The notes under the pieces are model-generated. The model had not been told where the DNA came from and made no database searches. It saw nothing but the letters and a program-made list of their open reading frames with translations. Below, piece by piece: positions 1 to 10,706 of a DNA stretch of 64,000 nucleotides. Source of the DNA: Pseudomonas sp. TTU2014-080ASC (GTDB taxonomy: Bacteria; Pseudomonadota; Gammaproteobacteria; Pseudomonadales; Pseudomonadaceae); the NCBI RefSeq assembly GCF_001446935.1, contig NZ_LKKK01000001.1, positions 1,169,364 to 1,233,363 of the forward strand, in the 5' to 3' direction. The translations under genes were made by a program, and so were the position numbers. The first letter of the stretch is position 1; each line of letters opens with the position of its first letter.

Positions 1-2216
1 GAGGTACAACCCCTGGGTATGAAAAACTGGGGCAGACTTGGTCTACGCCAAAACTAGCGAATGTGAAAGTCAACGGCACAACGACCAAAGTCCTCATCTT
101 TACTGGTGGCTACGACCCTCAGCAGGACATCGACAGCCCGAACACCCCTCTTGCAAGAGATACCTACGGCAACAGCCTGTACATTGTTAATGCTGAGACA
201 GGTCAGTTGATCTGGCGAGCAGGCCACAACACTGAGGCGGGAGCGAACCTCCAACTGGAAACACTCACGCATAGCATGCCTGCCGACCCTTTGGTGATCG
301 ATATCGACAGCGATGGCCTAACCGACATCATCTACGCAGTTGACAGTCGTGCGCAGATTTTCCGTTTCGATATCAATAACGCTAACTCTGGCGTGAGCAA
401 TCTGGCCACTGGGGGGCGGATCGCCAACCTCGGCGGTAGTGATGCCCTCAATAACCGCCGTTTCTTTAACTCGCCGGACGTAGCGTTAGTACGTGACCGG
501 GGAGAAGACCCGTACCTGGCAATCTCCATCGGTTCAGGCTATCGCGCGCACCCACTTAACGAAGACACCATCGACCGTTTCTATGTACTGAAGGATAAAA
601 ACGTCTACACCAAACCTGCACAGTACACATCTATCACAGAAAACGACTTGGTCGATGCGTCCAGCGTTAACTTAACCGACGCCGAGGCAGCGCGGGTTCT
701 TGCAGAGATTGCAACTAAGGAAGCCCAGATCACAACGCTTAACAATAACGTTAACGATGCCAGAGATAGGTTTGCTGAGTTCAAGGACAGCTCAGGCTTT
801 ACTGACAAATACAATGCGATGCTCCAAGCCAACACCAATGCCAATGATCGCCAAGCGGCCATGGATCTGATATTGGCGGAGAATCCATTTGTTACAGCAC
901 ACGCTCCAGAATCCAGCCAGCAAAGCCAGCTACAGGACGGACTGCTGTCCGCCCAGACTGCCTTGGCAGCGCTAAAACAGGCAACCGATGCCGCCGTCGA
1001 CGACAAGGAGACACTCACTAACCAGACTAATCAGCTGGCTTCCATCTACGAGAGCATAGTTAACCTGCAAGACAGGCTGAGTCAGAGTTATCAAAGTGTG
1101 CTGAACGCTGAGGCGGCTCTCACCGAAGCAAGAGCAACAGGGGCGGATGATGATACTCAGCGAGCACTCACTGAAGGGCTTGAAAGCGCCAGAGAGGCCT
1201 ACCAGACCAGTTCTGACGCAATCTCTCGCTTGCAACTGAATGAAGGCAATGTAGATCCCTCTATCAACCTGCAAAGCTTATTGAGCAACATCAACCAGTC
1301 ACTATCGAATAATGATCTGGCAGCCATGCAGGTTGCTCTCGACTCATTAACTAGCCTAAGTGGCAGCGACGGCTCTCTCAGCCGTACAGTAGATGATCTG
1401 CTGGGCCGTGACGAGGTCGCCAAAGCCGCTGTGTTGACGCAAGCAGCTGAGAACGACGCAAATAACGTCAGCGTACTGAACGGACTTGAAGCTCAGCGCC
1501 TGGCCTTTGCAGGAGAAGCCTCCGCGGCACAAGCAGAAGCGAATGCTATTGCCAATCAGCCTTACGGTGGCTCGACACTCCTGACAGCTGCACAACTGCA
1601 GGCCGCCAAGCAAATCTACGGTGAAGACATCACCCTTTTCGAGGCCTATCAGTACCTCATCGACACAGCCCAAGCCAACACGCTGGACCCATCTAATGGC
1701 CTGCCAGCATTGAGAGCAGCCATTAACAGCCTCTATGCACAGCTGACGCCAGGTAACAGTTATGTGCCGAACCATGAGCGTCTGAAGCAGAGCTCTGGTT
1801 GGTTCTTGCGCCTACCAAAAGGTGAAAAGGTTCTCTCATCCCCACTCATCTTCCGTGGCGCAGTATTCTTCAGTACATTCAGCCCCCGCGGAGAAACCGT
1901 TACCACCTGCGGTCCGGACGTCGGACGCGGTCGCAGCTATGTACTCAACCTGACAGACGCCAGCGGTATTCTGACCCAAAGCGGCACATTGATCCGCAGC
2001 TACGCACTGGTTCGTTCGGGCATCCCACCGTCGCCAGCCGTAGTTTTCCGCGACAATGCCCCGCCAGCTGTAATCGTGGGCACAGAGATTCTGGGTGATA
2101 AACCGAAGTGCACAGGCGAAAACTGCCCGACAAACCAATTGGAGTGCACGGGCCCTGTAGGCTATTGCGATAAAACCATGAAGAACGTGAATAAAACTTA
2201 CTGGAGAGAAAACTAA
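1..2216 (+). CDS. pilY1: Type IV pilus tip/biogenesis protein PilY1, C-terminal part (5' end outside window)
   Basis: The frame is open from the left edge, so only about 738 C-terminal residues are seen; the GTG at 63 is internal. PilY1 is the large pilus-tip adhesin and surface sensor that promotes pilus assembly. What shows it: the quinoprotein-like beta-propeller text (LGQTWSTPK, FTGGYDP, GSGYRAHPL, GEKVLSSPL) and a calcium loop DIDSDGLTD near nt 300-326. Between the propeller strand ending at about nt 650 and the one starting at about nt 1791 lies roughly 380 residues of Ala/Glu/Gln/Asn-rich, helix-forming sequence; as I recall, P. aeruginosa PilY1 has only a few dozen residues there. The stop overlaps the pilE start by one base (TAATG), so the two are translationally coupled. 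The family call is firm; the role of the insertion is unknown. Confidence 0.93.
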   Translation, partial: GTTPGYEKLGQTWSTPKLANVKVNGTTTKVLIFTGGYDPQQDIDSPNTPLARDTYGNSLYIVNAETGQLIWRAGHNTEAGANLQLETLTHSMPADPLVIDIDSDGLTDIIYAVDSRAQIFRFDINNANSGVSNLATGGRIANLGGSDALNNRRFFNSPDVALVRDRGEDPYLAISIGSGYRAHPLNEDTIDRFYVLKDKNVYTKPAQYTSITENDLVDASSVNLTDAEAARVLAEIATKEAQITTLNNNVNDARDRFAEFKDSSGFTDKYNAMLQANTNANDRQAAMDLILAENPFVTAHAPESSQQSQLQDGLLSAQTALAALKQATDAAVDDKETLTNQTNQLASIYESIVNLQDRLSQSYQSVLNAEAALTEARATGADDDTQRALTEGLESAREAYQTSSDAISRLQLNEGNVDPSINLQSLLSNINQSLSNNDLAAMQVALDSLTSLSGSDGSLSRTVDDLLGRDEVAKAAVLTQAAENDANNVSVLNGLEAQRLAFAGEASAAQAEANAIANQPYGGSTLLTAAQLQAAKQIYGEDITLFEAYQYLIDTAQANTLDPSNGLPALRAAINSLYAQLTPGNSYVPNHERLKQSSGWFLRLPKGEKVLSSPLIFRGAVFFSTFSPRGETVTTCGPDVGRGRSYVLNLTDASGILTQSGTLIRSYALVRSGIPPSPAVVFRDNAPPAVIVGTEILGDKPKCTGENCPTNQLECTGPVGYCDKTMKNVNKTYWREN

Positions 2217-2662
2217 TGCGCCGTCAGCAGGGCTTTACCCTGATTGAGTTGATGATCGTTATCGTAATCATCGGAATAGTGGCTGCCATTGCGTATCCTA
2301 ACTACCAGCAGTTTCTTCTCAAGTCAGGACGCTCGGATGGCCACGCAAAGCTTACGCAGGTGATGCAGGCTCAAGAGCGGTATTACTCGCAAAATCAAAC
2401 CTACACAACGAACCTTGGGGCAGCTCCTAATGGATTGGCGTTCCCTGGCATCGCAGCTAACGCTGCGGTACCAAGTGATGAGGGCCGCTACAACATTACT
2501 GCACAAGCCTGTGGCGCAGGTATTGCACTCGCCCGCTGCGTTGCATTGACCGCTACGGCAGCTGGCCCCCAGACTGCTGATGCCGAATGTGGGAACCTCA
2601 CCCTCAATAGCCAAGGCATCAAGGGCAGAAGCGGTACAGCAGCCCTTACAGCCTGCTGGTAA
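2216..2662 (+). CDS. pilE: Type IV minor pilin PilE
   Basis: This 148-residue class III prepilin is built into the type IV pilus machinery as a minor/priming pilin. The N-terminus RRQQG-FTLIEL is a prepilin peptidase site (cleavage after Gly6, N-methyl-Phe7, Glu at mature position 5), followed by the hydrophobic helix MIVIVIIGIVAAIAYPNY. The globular part ends with Cys residues near the C-terminus (AECGNL, LTACW), as in the disulfide loop of PilE-type pilins. The ATG overlaps the pilY1 stop by one base. The order pilY1-pilE-ispH is the usual end of the Pseudomonas fimU-pilVWXY1E cluster, which separates PilE from the major pilin PilA. Confidence 0.95.
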   Translation: MRRQQGFTLIELMIVIVIIGIVAAIAYPNYQQFLLKSGRSDGHAKLTQVMQAQERYYSQNQTYTTNLGAAPNGLAFPGIAANAAVPSDEGRYNITAQACGAGIALARCVALTATAAGPQTADAECGNLTLNSQGIKGRSGTAALTACW

Positions 2663-2675
2663 GCTGCCAGAAACT

Positions 2676-2710
2676 AAAAAGCCCCGGTACTGCAAATACC
2701 GGGGCTTTTT
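2676..2710. terminator. Bidirectional intrinsic terminator between pilE and ispH
   Basis: A 14-bp inverted repeat (arms 2676-2689 and 2697-2710, loop of 7) has a GC-rich core GCCCCGGTA with A5 on the left and T5 on the right. It can therefore terminate both pilE (rightward) and ispH (leftward). Confidence 0.9.
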
Positions 2711-2723
2711 GCTTTAGGAAACC

Positions 2724-3668
2724 TTAGAGCTGCTTCACCCTCAACTCTTTCGGCATCGAGAAGGTAATATTCTCAGGTCGCCCTGCCAGCTCTTCGGCGT
2801 TACTGGCGCCCCAGCTTACTAGCTGCTGGATAACCCCTTGAACCAACACCTCGGGCGCGGACGCTCCTGCTGTGATACCTACGTTGGCCGCTGAGGCGAA
2901 CCAACTCTGATCCATGTCTTCAGCGCCATCAATCAGATACGCCGGGGTGCCCATGCGCTCAGCCAGCTCGCGCAGGCGGTTGGAGTTAGAGCTGTTAGGG
3001 CTACCAACGACCAAGAGCACATCGCATTCAGAAGCCAGTTGCTTGACCGCATCCTGACGATTTTGTGTCGCATAGCAGATGTCGTCCTTACGCGGGCCGC
3101 CAATGGCCGGGAAGCGGGCACGCAGCGCGTCGATTACCTTGCTGGTGTCGTCCATAGACAACGTCGTTTGCGTGACGAAAGCCAGTTGCTCAGGGTTATT
3201 CACCTGCAACTCTGCTACATCTTGTTCATCTTCAACCAAGTAGATCGCGCCGCCATTGGAGGCGTCGTACTGCCCCATGGTGCCTTCCACTTCAGGGTGT
3301 CCTTCATGGCCGATCAGGATGCATTCGCGCCCTTCCCGGCTGTAGCGCACCACTTCCATATGCACCTTAGTCACCAGTGGGCAGGTTGCATCAAACACCT
3401 TCAAACCACGGCGGTCCGCTTCATCGCGCACGGCCTTGGAAACACCGTGAGCGCTGAAAATCACAATGACGTCGTCGGGCACCTGATCCAGTTCTTCGAC
3501 AAACACCGCTCCGCGGGCACGCAGGTCCTCGACCACAAACTTGTTGTGCACCACTTCGTGACGCACGTAGATGGGCGGGCCAAACACTTCGAGGGCGCGG
3601 TTTACGATTTCAATCGCACGGTCAACACCGGCGCAGAAGCCACGGGGATTGGCGAGTTTGATTTGCAT
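2724..3668 (-). CDS. ispH: 4-hydroxy-3-methylbut-2-enyl diphosphate reductase (IspH/LytB)
   Basis: IspH is the last enzyme of the MEP isoprenoid pathway. It uses a [4Fe-4S] cluster to reduce HMBPP to IPP and DMAPP in the cytosol. The 314-residue length is normal. The three cluster cysteines are present: Cys12 (GFCAGV), Cys96 (DATCPL) and Cys198 (ICYAT), together with the [10 protein letters not shown] active-site segment around 121-130. It is the last gene of the leftward ileS-lspA-fkpB-ispH operon and ends at the shared terminator. Confidence 0.98.
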   Translation of the reverse strand: MQIKLANPRGFCAGVDRAIEIVNRALEVFGPPIYVRHEVVHNKFVVEDLRARGAVFVEELDQVPDDVIVIFSAHGVSKAVRDEADRRGLKVFDATCPLVTKVHMEVVRYSREGRECILIGHEGHPEVEGTMGQYDASNGGAIYLVEDEQDVAELQVNNPEQLAFVTQTTLSMDDTSKVIDALRARFPAIGGPRKDDICYATQNRQDAVKQLASECDVLLVVGSPNSSNSNRLRELAERMGTPAYLIDGAEDMDQSWFASAANVGITAGASAPEVLVQGVIQQLVSWGASNAEELAGRPENITFSMPKELRVKQL

Positions 3669-3735
3669 GGCGCGCTCTCAGGCTGGTCGCATTCGGTAGG
3701 TAATGACTCGGCAGCAGTGTTTCTGTGCTTTATCT

Positions 3736-3776
3736 GCCCTGTGAGTCAGGGCGAGGCTGCCGGATCGCGGCAGCCT
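3736..3776. repeat. Two tandem hairpins between fkpB and ispH
   Basis: The 116-bp gap holds GCCCTG-N5-CAGGGC (3736-3752) followed directly by a 9-bp stem (3754-3762 with 3768-3776, loop of 5). Neither has a U-tract on the operon strand, so they look like mRNA processing or stability hairpins rather than a terminator. This is inference. Confidence 0.5.
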
Positions 3777-3784
3777 GTTCTGTT

Positions 3785-4222
3785 TCAGACCGCTTTAACG
3801 TCGATGATTTCCACATCGAAGCTCAGCGCTTTACCGGCCAGCGGATGGTTGAAATCCACCACAACGGTTTCGTCAGTGAACGACTTCACCACACCCGGCA
3901 ACTCAGTATTGGCAGCATCATTGAAAATCACCAGCAGGCCTTCGGAAAGGTCCATGCCTTCGAACTGATTACGCGGGATGACCTGTACGTTCTGCGGATT
4001 GCCCTGACCAAAGCCTTGCTCCGGACTGATGGCAATGCTGCGCTTATCACCGGCTTTCAGGCCAAACATAGCCTGCTCGAAACCGGGCAGCAGGTTGCCG
4101 TCCCCCACTTTAAACGTCGCGGGGTTCTTGTCGAAGGTGCTGTCCACCACATCGCCGCTCTCAAGCTTGAGGGCGAAATGCAGGGTCACTTCCCGATCCG
4201 GGCCAATGAGTAATTCAGTCAT
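3785..4222 (-). CDS. fkpB: FKBP-type peptidyl-prolyl isomerase FkpB/SlpA
   Basis: This is a 145-residue SlyD/SlpA-class FKBP that catalyses cis-trans isomerisation of prolyl bonds. Signature text is VTLHFALKLESGDVVDSTF, the flap segment LPGFEQAMFGLKAGDKRSI, and the inserted-flap domain that follows. The ATG overlaps the lspA stop by 4 bases (ATGA), so it is coupled to lspA. The arrangement ileS-lspA-fkpB-ispH is conserved in many gammaproteobacteria. There is no SlyD-like His-rich tail, which favours FkpB. Confidence 0.95.
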   Translation of the reverse strand: MTELLIGPDREVTLHFALKLESGDVVDSTFDKNPATFKVGDGNLLPGFEQAMFGLKAGDKRSIAISPEQGFGQGNPQNVQVIPRNQFEGMDLSEGLLVIFNDAANTELPGVVKSFTDETVVVDFNHPLAGKALSFDVEIIDVKAV

Positions 4223-4725
4223 GGGGCCTTGTCTCCGGACTTCTCACTTTTGAACATATCCAGTGCGAGCAAAATCGCACCGCAGGTAATCGCCGTGTCG
4301 GCGATGTTGAATGCAGGGAAGTACCACTTGTTCTGCCAGTGAACCAGGATGAAATCCACCACATGGCCGAAAATCACCCGATCCACTAGGTTGCCCAAGG
4401 CGCCGCCCAACACCAGTGCCAGCGCAACCGCCAGCCAGGTTTCGTGGGGTTTCAGGCGCTTGAGCCAGACCACTAGCACAACGCTGACGACCACAGCGAT
4501 GGCTGCGAAAAACCAGCGCTGCCAGCCTGCTGCATCGGCCAGAAAACTGAATGCGGCTCCGGTGTTGTAGGCCAGTGTCCAGCTGAAGTAATCAGGGATG
4601 ATCACAATCTGCTGGTACATGGTCAGGCTGTTATCAAAGTAGAACTTTGTCGCCTGGTCGATCACAAACACCAGCAACGTCAGCCATAACCAGACCAACC
4701 GTCCATAGCCGCCAGTTTTAGGCAT
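4219..4725 (-). CDS. lspA: Lipoprotein signal peptidase (signal peptidase II)
   Basis: LspA is an inner-membrane aspartyl protease that removes the signal peptide of diacylglyceryl-modified prolipoproteins. I use the start [10 protein letters not shown] at 4725, giving 168 residues, rather than an upstream in-frame start at 4764, because it gives the normal length and only an 8-nt overlap with the ileS end. Four membrane helices are visible, and the catalytic dyad is Asp124 ([15 protein letters not shown]) and Asp143 (FNIADTAI). It is coupled by overlap to both ileS and fkpB. Confidence 0.96.
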   Translation of the reverse strand: MPKTGGYGRLVWLWLTLLVFVIDQATKFYFDNSLTMYQQIVIIPDYFSWTLAYNTGAAFSFLADAAGWQRWFFAAIAVVVSVVLVVWLKRLKPHETWLAVALALVLGGALGNLVDRVIFGHVVDFILVHWQNKWYFPAFNIADTAITCGAILLALDMFKSEKSGDKAP

Positions 4726-7549
4726 AGTGGCGAACCTCTCCTTCACCTTCGATGTTGTCCACACAGCGACCGCAGATTTCTGGGTGCGCCGGGTTCACGC
4801 CGACGTCTTCACGGTGGTGCCAGCAGCGGGCACACTTGGCGTGGCTGGATTTCACTACCTTGAGCTTCAGGCCGGACACTTCAGTTTCCACCGCATCAGC
4901 AGGTGCAGACGCCAGCGGTGCCAGTGTTGCAGTGGAAGTGATCAGCACAAAACGCAGTTCGTTGCCCAGTTTGTTCAGGTCTGCGATCAGCGCATCTTCA
5001 GCGAACACGGTCACTTCAGCTTGCAGGTTGCCGCCGATGGCTTTGGCTGCACGCTGGTTTTCCAGTTCTTTGTTCACGGCTGCTTTAACGGCCATGACGC
5101 GATCCCAGAAGGCGCGATCCAGTTCAGCATCAGCAGGCAGCTCGCTCAGGCCTTGATACCAGCCGTTGAGCATGACCGACTCGTTACGCTCGCCCGGCAG
5201 GTATTCCCACAGCTCGTCCGCGGTGAAGGCCAGTACCGGAGCGATCCAGCGCACCAGCGCTTCAGCGATGTGGTACAGCGCCGTCTGGCAGGAGCGACGG
5301 GCCAGGCTGTTGGCCTGAGTGGTGTACTGACGGTCTTTGATGATGTCGAGGTAGAAACCGCCCAGCTCCTGCACGCAGAAGTTATGAACTTTCTGGTAGA
5401 CGTTCCAGAAACGGTAGCTCTCGTAAGCCTCTTCGAGCTCACGTTGCAGCAGCAGCGCACGGTCCACTGCCCAACGGTCCAGAGCCAGCATGTCTTCGGC
5501 CGCGACAAGGTGCTGCGCCGGGTCAAAGCCATTCAGGTTGGAGAGCAGGAAGCGCGCGGTGTTACGGATACGGCGATAGGAGTCAGCGCTGCGTTGCAGG
5601 ATGACTTTGGACACCGCCATTTCACCGGAGTAGTCGGTGGACGATACCCACAAGCGCATGATGTCGGCGCCCAAGGTGTCGTTCACTTCCTGCGGTGCAA
5701 CCACGTTGCCCAGGGATTTGGACATTTTGCGGCCATTTTCATCGACCACAAAACCGTGGGTCAGCAGCTCTTTGTACGGCGCATGGCCGTCGATGGCACT
5801 GCCAGTCAGCAGGGATGAGTGGAACCAACCGCGATGCTGGTCGCTACCTTCCAGGTACAGATCGGCACGCGGGCCGCTGGTGTGGCCCAGCGGATGGGAG
5901 CCACGCAGCACGTGCCAGTGGGTGGTACCGGAGTCGAACCAGACGTCCAAGGTGTCACTGATTTTGTCGTACTGAGCGGCTTCATCGCCCAGCAGCTCGG
6001 CAGCATCCAGTTTGAACCAAGCCTCGATGCCCTCCTGCTCGACACGCTTGGCCACCTCTTCCATCAGCTCAGCGGTGCGCGGGTGCAGATCACCGGTGGC
6101 TTTATCAAGGAAGAACGGGATCGGCACACCCCAGTTACGCTGACGGGAGATGCACCAGTCAGGACGACCAGCGATCATGCTGTGCAGACGCGCCTGGCCC
6201 CAGGCCGGTACGAATTTGGTCTGATCAATGGCTGCCAGCGCACGCTCACGCAGGGTTGGGCCTTCGTTCGGTTGCTTATCCATGCCCACGAACCACTGCG
6301 CAGTCGCGCGGTAGATCAGCGGCGTTTTGTGACGCCAGCAGTGCATGTAGCTGTGCTGGATCGGTGCATGCTTGAGCAGCGCGCCCACTTCTTCCAGCTT
6401 GGCGACGATGGCCGGGTTGGCCTTCCAAATGAACTGGCCGCCGAACAACGGCAGGTCGGCAACATACACACCGTTGCTCTGCACTGGATTGAGAATGTCA
6501 TCGTTGCTCATGCCGTACTGTTTACAGGTACGGAAGTCATCCTCACCGTAAGCAGGAGCGGAGTGAACAACACCGGTACCAGAGCCCAGTTCAACGTACT
6601 CGGCCAGATAGACCGGCGAAAAGCGCTCATAGAACGGATGACGGAAGCGGATCAGATCCAGCGCAACCCCCTGAGTGGTGGCGATCACTTCACCTTGCAG
6701 GTCGTAGCGAGCCAAGCAGCTTTCAACCAGCTCTTCCGCCAGGACCAACAGGCGCTCGCCGGTATCAACCAGCGCGTAAGTGAATTCCGGGTGTACGTTC
6801 AGTGCCTGGTTAGCTGGAATGGTCCACGGGGTGGTGGTCCAGATCACAATGGAAGCAGGCTTCGGCAGGCTGGACAGGCCGAATGCGGCGGCCAACTTGT
6901 CGGCGTCTTCTACGGCGAAGGCAACGTCAATGGCATCGGACTTCTTGTCCTGATATTCCACCTCAGCTTCAGCCAGTGCCGAGCCGCAGTCAAAACACCA
7001 GTTGACCGGCTTCAGACCTTTGAACACGAAGCCTTTTTTGACCATTTCAGCCAGAGCGCGGATTTCTCCAGCTTCGTTGGCGAAGTTCATGGTCTTGTAG
7101 GGATTGTCCCAATCACCCAGCACACCCAGGCGAATAAAGTCAGCCTTTTGTCCTTCGATCTGCTCACCGGCGTAGGTGCGGCAGCGTTCCCGGGTCAGGT
7201 CAGACGGCTGATTTTTACCGAAAGTGGTCTCGACCTTATGCTCAATCGGCAGGCCGTGGCAGTCCCAGCCCGGCACATACGGGGCATCGTAGCCAGCCAA
7301 AGTCTTGGAGCGGGTGATGATGTCTTTAAGAATTTTGTTAACCGCGTGACCGATGTGAATACTGCCGTTGGCATAGGGTGGGCCGTCGTGCAGAACGAAC
7401 TTCGGGCGGCCTTCGCCTTGCGCGCGCAGCTTCTGATACAGGCCAATATCGTTCCAACGCTGCAGAATCTGCGGCTCGCGCTGTGGCAGGCCGGCCTTCA
7501 TCGGAAACTGGGTGTCGGGCAGATTTAGCGTGGCTTTGTAATCGGTCAT
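4718..7549 (-). CDS. ileS: Isoleucine--tRNA ligase
   Basis: This class I aminoacyl-tRNA synthetase charges tRNA-Ile and edits Val-tRNA. With the start [10 protein letters not shown] at 7549 it has 943 residues, the usual bacterial length; an in-frame extension to 7603 would run back into ribF and is not needed. HIGH is at residues 65-68, KMSKS at about 608-612, and the C-terminal zinc finger CARCWHHR...CGRC is intact. The editing (CP1) domain lies between them. It sits 10 bp after ribF, and its end overlaps lspA. Confidence 0.98.
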   Translation of the reverse strand: MTDYKATLNLPDTQFPMKAGLPQREPQILQRWNDIGLYQKLRAQGEGRPKFVLHDGPPYANGSIHIGHAVNKILKDIITRSKTLAGYDAPYVPGWDCHGLPIEHKVETTFGKNQPSDLTRERCRTYAGEQIEGQKADFIRLGVLGDWDNPYKTMNFANEAGEIRALAEMVKKGFVFKGLKPVNWCFDCGSALAEAEVEYQDKKSDAIDVAFAVEDADKLAAAFGLSSLPKPASIVIWTTTPWTIPANQALNVHPEFTYALVDTGERLLVLAEELVESCLARYDLQGEVIATTQGVALDLIRFRHPFYERFSPVYLAEYVELGSGTGVVHSAPAYGEDDFRTCKQYGMSNDDILNPVQSNGVYVADLPLFGGQFIWKANPAIVAKLEEVGALLKHAPIQHSYMHCWRHKTPLIYRATAQWFVGMDKQPNEGPTLRERALAAIDQTKFVPAWGQARLHSMIAGRPDWCISRQRNWGVPIPFFLDKATGDLHPRTAELMEEVAKRVEQEGIEAWFKLDAAELLGDEAAQYDKISDTLDVWFDSGTTHWHVLRGSHPLGHTSGPRADLYLEGSDQHRGWFHSSLLTGSAIDGHAPYKELLTHGFVVDENGRKMSKSLGNVVAPQEVNDTLGADIMRLWVSSTDYSGEMAVSKVILQRSADSYRRIRNTARFLLSNLNGFDPAQHLVAAEDMLALDRWAVDRALLLQRELEEAYESYRFWNVYQKVHNFCVQELGGFYLDIIKDRQYTTQANSLARRSCQTALYHIAEALVRWIAPVLAFTADELWEYLPGERNESVMLNGWYQGLSELPADAELDRAFWDRVMAVKAAVNKELENQRAAKAIGGNLQAEVTVFAEDALIADLNKLGNELRFVLITSTATLAPLASAPADAVETEVSGLKLKVVKSSHAKCARCWHHREDVGVNPAHPEICGRCVDNIEGEGEVRHYA

Positions 7550-7559
7550 CTCAGGCTCT

Positions 7560-8498
7560 TCACTTAAGCGGTTGACCCTGCCAATGGGCACGGGCGGCGG
7601 CAATGTCGGCGGCTATTGCCGTCTTTAATTCCTCAAGGGAGGCAAAACGCTGCTCATCACGCAGCTTGCGGTGGAATGCCACCGATAAACGACGACCGTA
7701 TAAGTCGCCGGCAAAATCCAGTAAATGCACTTCCAGGTGGGCTTTGCCATCACCTGTAACGCTCGGTCTAACGCCGATATTGGCCACACCCGGGCAGCTC
7801 TGGCCGTCAATTTCACAACTGACCAGATACACGCCTTTGAGTGGCACACGTTTACGCTTGAGCTGCACGTTGGCAGTAGGCGCATCCAGCTGGCGCCCCA
7901 ATTTCTGTCCATGCAATACGCGGCCAGCAATTTCAAAGGGGCGTCCAAGCAAGTGCTCCGCCAGGTCAAAGTCTCCGGCAGCCAACGCTTCCCGCACGCG
8001 GGTACTGCTGACTCGCTCGGCACCTAACTCAACTGTATGGGCCGCCTCTACGCTGAAGCCCTCACGCGAACCGGCCTCAGACAGAAAGGCAAAATCCCCC
8101 GCCCGATCACAGCCAAAACGAAAGTCATCGCCAACCTCAAGGTGTTGAACACCAAGACCATCGACCAGCACCTGCTGCACAAACTCGCTGGCGCTCAACT
8201 CGCGCAAACGGCGGTTGAAGGCCAAGCACAGCACGCGCTCAACACCTTCAGCAGCCAGCAGTGCAAGCTTATCGCGCAGGCGGCTCAGCCGTGCAGGCGC
8301 AGTATCAGGGGCAAAGAACTCCCGGGGCTGCGGTTCGAAAATAACCACACAACTCGGCACGCCGAGCTCTGCCGAGCGCTCACGCAAACGCGCCAAAATG
8401 GCCTGATGACCACGATGGACGCCGTCGAAATTACCTATGGTGGCGACACAACCCCGATTCTCGGGTTTCAGGTTGTGTAAGCCTCGAACCAGCTGCAT
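7560..8498 (-). CDS. ribF: Bifunctional riboflavin kinase/FAD synthetase
   Basis: RibF makes FMN from riboflavin and then FAD. The N-terminal nucleotidyltransferase domain shows [12 protein letters not shown] (HxGH-like) and [13 protein letters not shown]; the C-terminal kinase domain shows [18 protein letters not shown] and PTANVQL. I chose [10 protein letters not shown] at 8498 (312 residues) because a purine-rich AAGAAG lies about 8 nt upstream; the upstream ATG at 8516 has no ribosome binding site. It is followed by ileS after 10 bp, as in the E. coli ribF-ileS-lspA operon. Confidence 0.96.
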   Translation of the reverse strand: MQLVRGLHNLKPENRGCVATIGNFDGVHRGHQAILARLRERSAELGVPSCVVIFEPQPREFFAPDTAPARLSRLRDKLALLAAEGVERVLCLAFNRRLRELSASEFVQQVLVDGLGVQHLEVGDDFRFGCDRAGDFAFLSEAGSREGFSVEAAHTVELGAERVSSTRVREALAAGDFDLAEHLLGRPFEIAGRVLHGQKLGRQLDAPTANVQLKRKRVPLKGVYLVSCEIDGQSCPGVANIGVRPSVTGDGKAHLEVHLLDFAGDLYGRRLSVAFHRKLRDEQRFASLEELKTAIAADIAAARAHWQGQPLK

Positions 8499-8579
8499 AG
8501 CGCGCTTCTTGCTCATAAAGTGGTCGATTATACGCACACAGCGCGACTGACAACAGGCGGCAGTAATGCCACCTGGCAA

Positions 8580-10124
8580 TCAGTAGGCGGCACGACGGGA
8601 AAAATCACGCAGACGGAACCCTAACAGCAGCAACATGCCGAAATAACTCAGCAGTCCCGCCACCACCAATCCAGCCAGACGCACCAAGCGCCACAGCATG
8701 GTACCGTCAGCCCAGGCGGGCATGTAATACATGCAGGCCAGTAGCACTGCAGCCATAAAGGCCACTGCCAGCAACACTTTGCCCAAGAACACAGCCCAAC
8801 CGGCCTGCGGCTTAAACATGTCAGCCTGGCGCAATTTCCAATACAGCAAACCGGCATTCATACAGGCCGCAAGCCCGATGGCCAGCGCCAACCCGGCATG
8901 CGCAAGCGGGAATACGAAAACGAACAAAACGTTCATCACCTGCGTAGCGACCAACGTAAACAGGGCGATCCGTACCGGCGTCTTAATGTTCTGCTGCGCG
9001 TAGAAGCCAGGTGCCAGAATCTTCACTAAAATAATGCCGAGCAAGCCAATGGAATAGGCAATCAGCGCCTGCTGTGTCATCAGCGCATCATTGGCCGTGA
9101 ACTTGCCGTACTGAAACAAGGACACCGTCAGCGGCTCAGCCAGCACAGCCAATGCCACCGCGCTGGGCAACGCCAGCAAAAAGCACAGGCGCAGCCCCCA
9201 ATCGAGCAGCTTGCTGTACTCATCACGATTGGAGGCCGAGTAGGTTTTCGCCAGCGCTGGCAGCAGGATCGTGCCCAGAGCGACACCCAAAACTCCCGAC
9301 GGCAGCTCCATCAGACGATCCGCGTAATACATCCAAGAGACGGACCCTGCGACCAGGAACGAAGCAAAAATGGTGTTGATGATCAGCGAAATCTGACTGA
9401 CTGACACCCCAAAAATCGCCGGCCCCATCTGCTTCATGACCCGCCAAACGCCCGTATCCTTGAGACTCAGGCGTGGCAACACAAGCATGCCGATCTTCTT
9501 CAGATGTGGTAGTTGGAACAGCAACTGCATCAACCCGCCGACCAACACCGCCCAACCCAACGCCATAATCGGCGGATCAAAGTAAGGGGTCAGGAATACC
9601 GCAAAAACAATCATGCTGACATTCAGCAGAGTCGGCACAAATGCAGGAACCGTGTAGCGGTTCCAAGTGTTAAGTACTGCTCCAGCCAGCGACGACAGTG
9701 AAATTAACAAAATATAAGGAAACGTAATGCGCAGCAGATCCGTGGTCAGCGCAAAACGATCGGCCTCATCCGCAAAGCCCGGCGCAGATACCCAGACAAT
9801 CCAAGGCGCAGCCAGCACGCCGATAAACGTCACCAGCGCCAAAACCAACGTCAGCAGGCCAGTGACATACGCCAGAAACGTCCGGGCGGCCTCATCCCCT
9901 TGCTGAGTTTTGTATTCCGCCAGAATCGGTACAAATGCCTGAGAAAAAGCGCCCTCAGCAAAAATCCGACGCAACAAATTGGGCAATTTAAAGGCCACAA
10001 CAAAGGCATCCGACGCTACACCAGCACCGAACACACGGGCAATGATCGTGTCACGAACGAAGCCCAATACCCGTGAAAGCATGGTCATCGAACTGACAGC
10101 AGCCAGCGATTTAAGCAAATTCAT
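8580..10124 (-). CDS. murJ: Lipid II flippase MurJ
   Basis: MurJ flips the peptidoglycan precursor lipid II across the inner membrane. The protein is 514 residues from the ATG at 10124, and GGAAG lies 12 nt upstream. A TTG at 10145 would add seven residues and is less likely. The hallmark start ([39 protein letters not shown]) and about 14 hydrophobic helices match the MviN/MurJ family. It lies 81 bp before ribF and is probably transcribed with it. Confidence 0.96.
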   Translation of the reverse strand: MNLLKSLAAVSSMTMLSRVLGFVRDTIIARVFGAGVASDAFVVAFKLPNLLRRIFAEGAFSQAFVPILAEYKTQQGDEAARTFLAYVTGLLTLVLALVTFIGVLAAPWIVWVSAPGFADEADRFALTTDLLRITFPYILLISLSSLAGAVLNTWNRYTVPAFVPTLLNVSMIVFAVFLTPYFDPPIMALGWAVLVGGLMQLLFQLPHLKKIGMLVLPRLSLKDTGVWRVMKQMGPAIFGVSVSQISLIINTIFASFLVAGSVSWMYYADRLMELPSGVLGVALGTILLPALAKTYSASNRDEYSKLLDWGLRLCFLLALPSAVALAVLAEPLTVSLFQYGKFTANDALMTQQALIAYSIGLLGIILVKILAPGFYAQQNIKTPVRIALFTLVATQVMNVLFVFVFPLAHAGLALAIGLAACMNAGLLYWKLRQADMFKPQAGWAVFLGKVLLAVAFMAAVLLACMYYMPAWADGTMLWRLVRLAGLVVAGLLSYFGMLLLLGFRLRDFSRRAAY

Positions 10125-10238
10125 GTAATAATTCGACTTCCGCAACGTGCATGCCCGCCGAATGGATACGACGGCACAAAGCAGTGGAGTGTAGCGATCC
10201 TCTACTTAGCAGACCAGCACGACAAGCATGAAACACGC

Positions 10239-10267
10239 TTGACAGGGCCGACTCATATCGGCATGAT
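10239..10267 (+). promoter_or_regulatory. Sigma-70 promoter of rpsT
   Basis: A perfect -35 TTGACA (10239-10244) is followed by a 17-bp spacer and CATGAT (10262-10267, 4/6). Transcription would begin about 45 bp before the GTG of rpsT. Confidence 0.7.
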
Positions 10268-10318
10268 TCGCGGCCTTATTTGTTTGTAACCCCCCAGTTT
10301 TTTTCGAGGAGCTTGACG

Positions 10319-10597
10319 GTGGCCAATACACCTTCTGCCAAAAAACGCGCCAAACAGGCTGAGAAGCGTCGTAGCCATAACGCCAGCCAGCGCTCCATGG
10401 TTCGTACCTACATCAAGAACGTTGTAAAGGCTATCGAAGCCAAAGATCTTGATCAGGCCAAGACCGCTTACACCCTGGCTGTGCCGGTAATCGACCGTAT
10501 GGCCGACAAAGGCATCATCCACAAGAACAAAGCAGCTCGTCATAAGAGCCGCCTGAACGGCCACATTAAGGCCCTGGGCGAAGCTGCTGCCGCTTAA
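10319..10597 (+). CDS. rpsT: 30S ribosomal protein S20
   Basis: S20 binds 16S rRNA in the body of the small subunit. I use the GTG at 10319 ([19 protein letters not shown], 92 residues) because GAGGAG lies at 10306-10311 just upstream, and S20 proteins begin with this Ala-Asn-rich text; an upstream in-frame start would add residues foreign to the family. A non-ATG start is typical for rpsT and supports autogenous translational control. It is divergent from murJ, monocistronic, with its own promoter and terminator. Confidence 0.97.
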   Translation: MANTPSAKKRAKQAEKRRSHNASQRSMVRTYIKNVVKAIEAKDLDQAKTAYTLAVPVIDRMADKGIIHKNKAARHKSRLNGHIKALGEAAAA

Positions 10598-10621
10598 TCA
10601 GCGACTCAGCTAGTGTTCTTG

Positions 10622-10647
10622 AAAAACCGGCCTCTGGCCGGTTTTTT
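10622..10647 (+). terminator. Intrinsic terminator of rpsT
   Basis: The stem CCGGCC-TCT-GGCCGG is followed by T6, 25 bp after the rpsT stop. Confidence 0.9.
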
Positions 10648-10670
10648 ATTGCCCATATTTAAAGCAAATA

Positions 10671-10696
10671 AAAAAGCCCGAATCGCTTCGGGCTTT
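10671..10696 (-). terminator. Intrinsic terminator of creA
   Basis: The stem AAAGCCCGAA/TTCGGGCTTT has an A-rich left side, giving a U-tract on the minus strand just past the creA stop. Confidence 0.85.
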
Positions 10697-10706
10697 ACTA
10701 CATCTA

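Noticed and set aside
5819..7528. Long open frame on the plus strand opposite ileS (569 codons)
   Set aside because: It is antisense to a clear ileS, has no recognisable domain or ribosome binding site, and arises from the third-position GC bias of the real gene.
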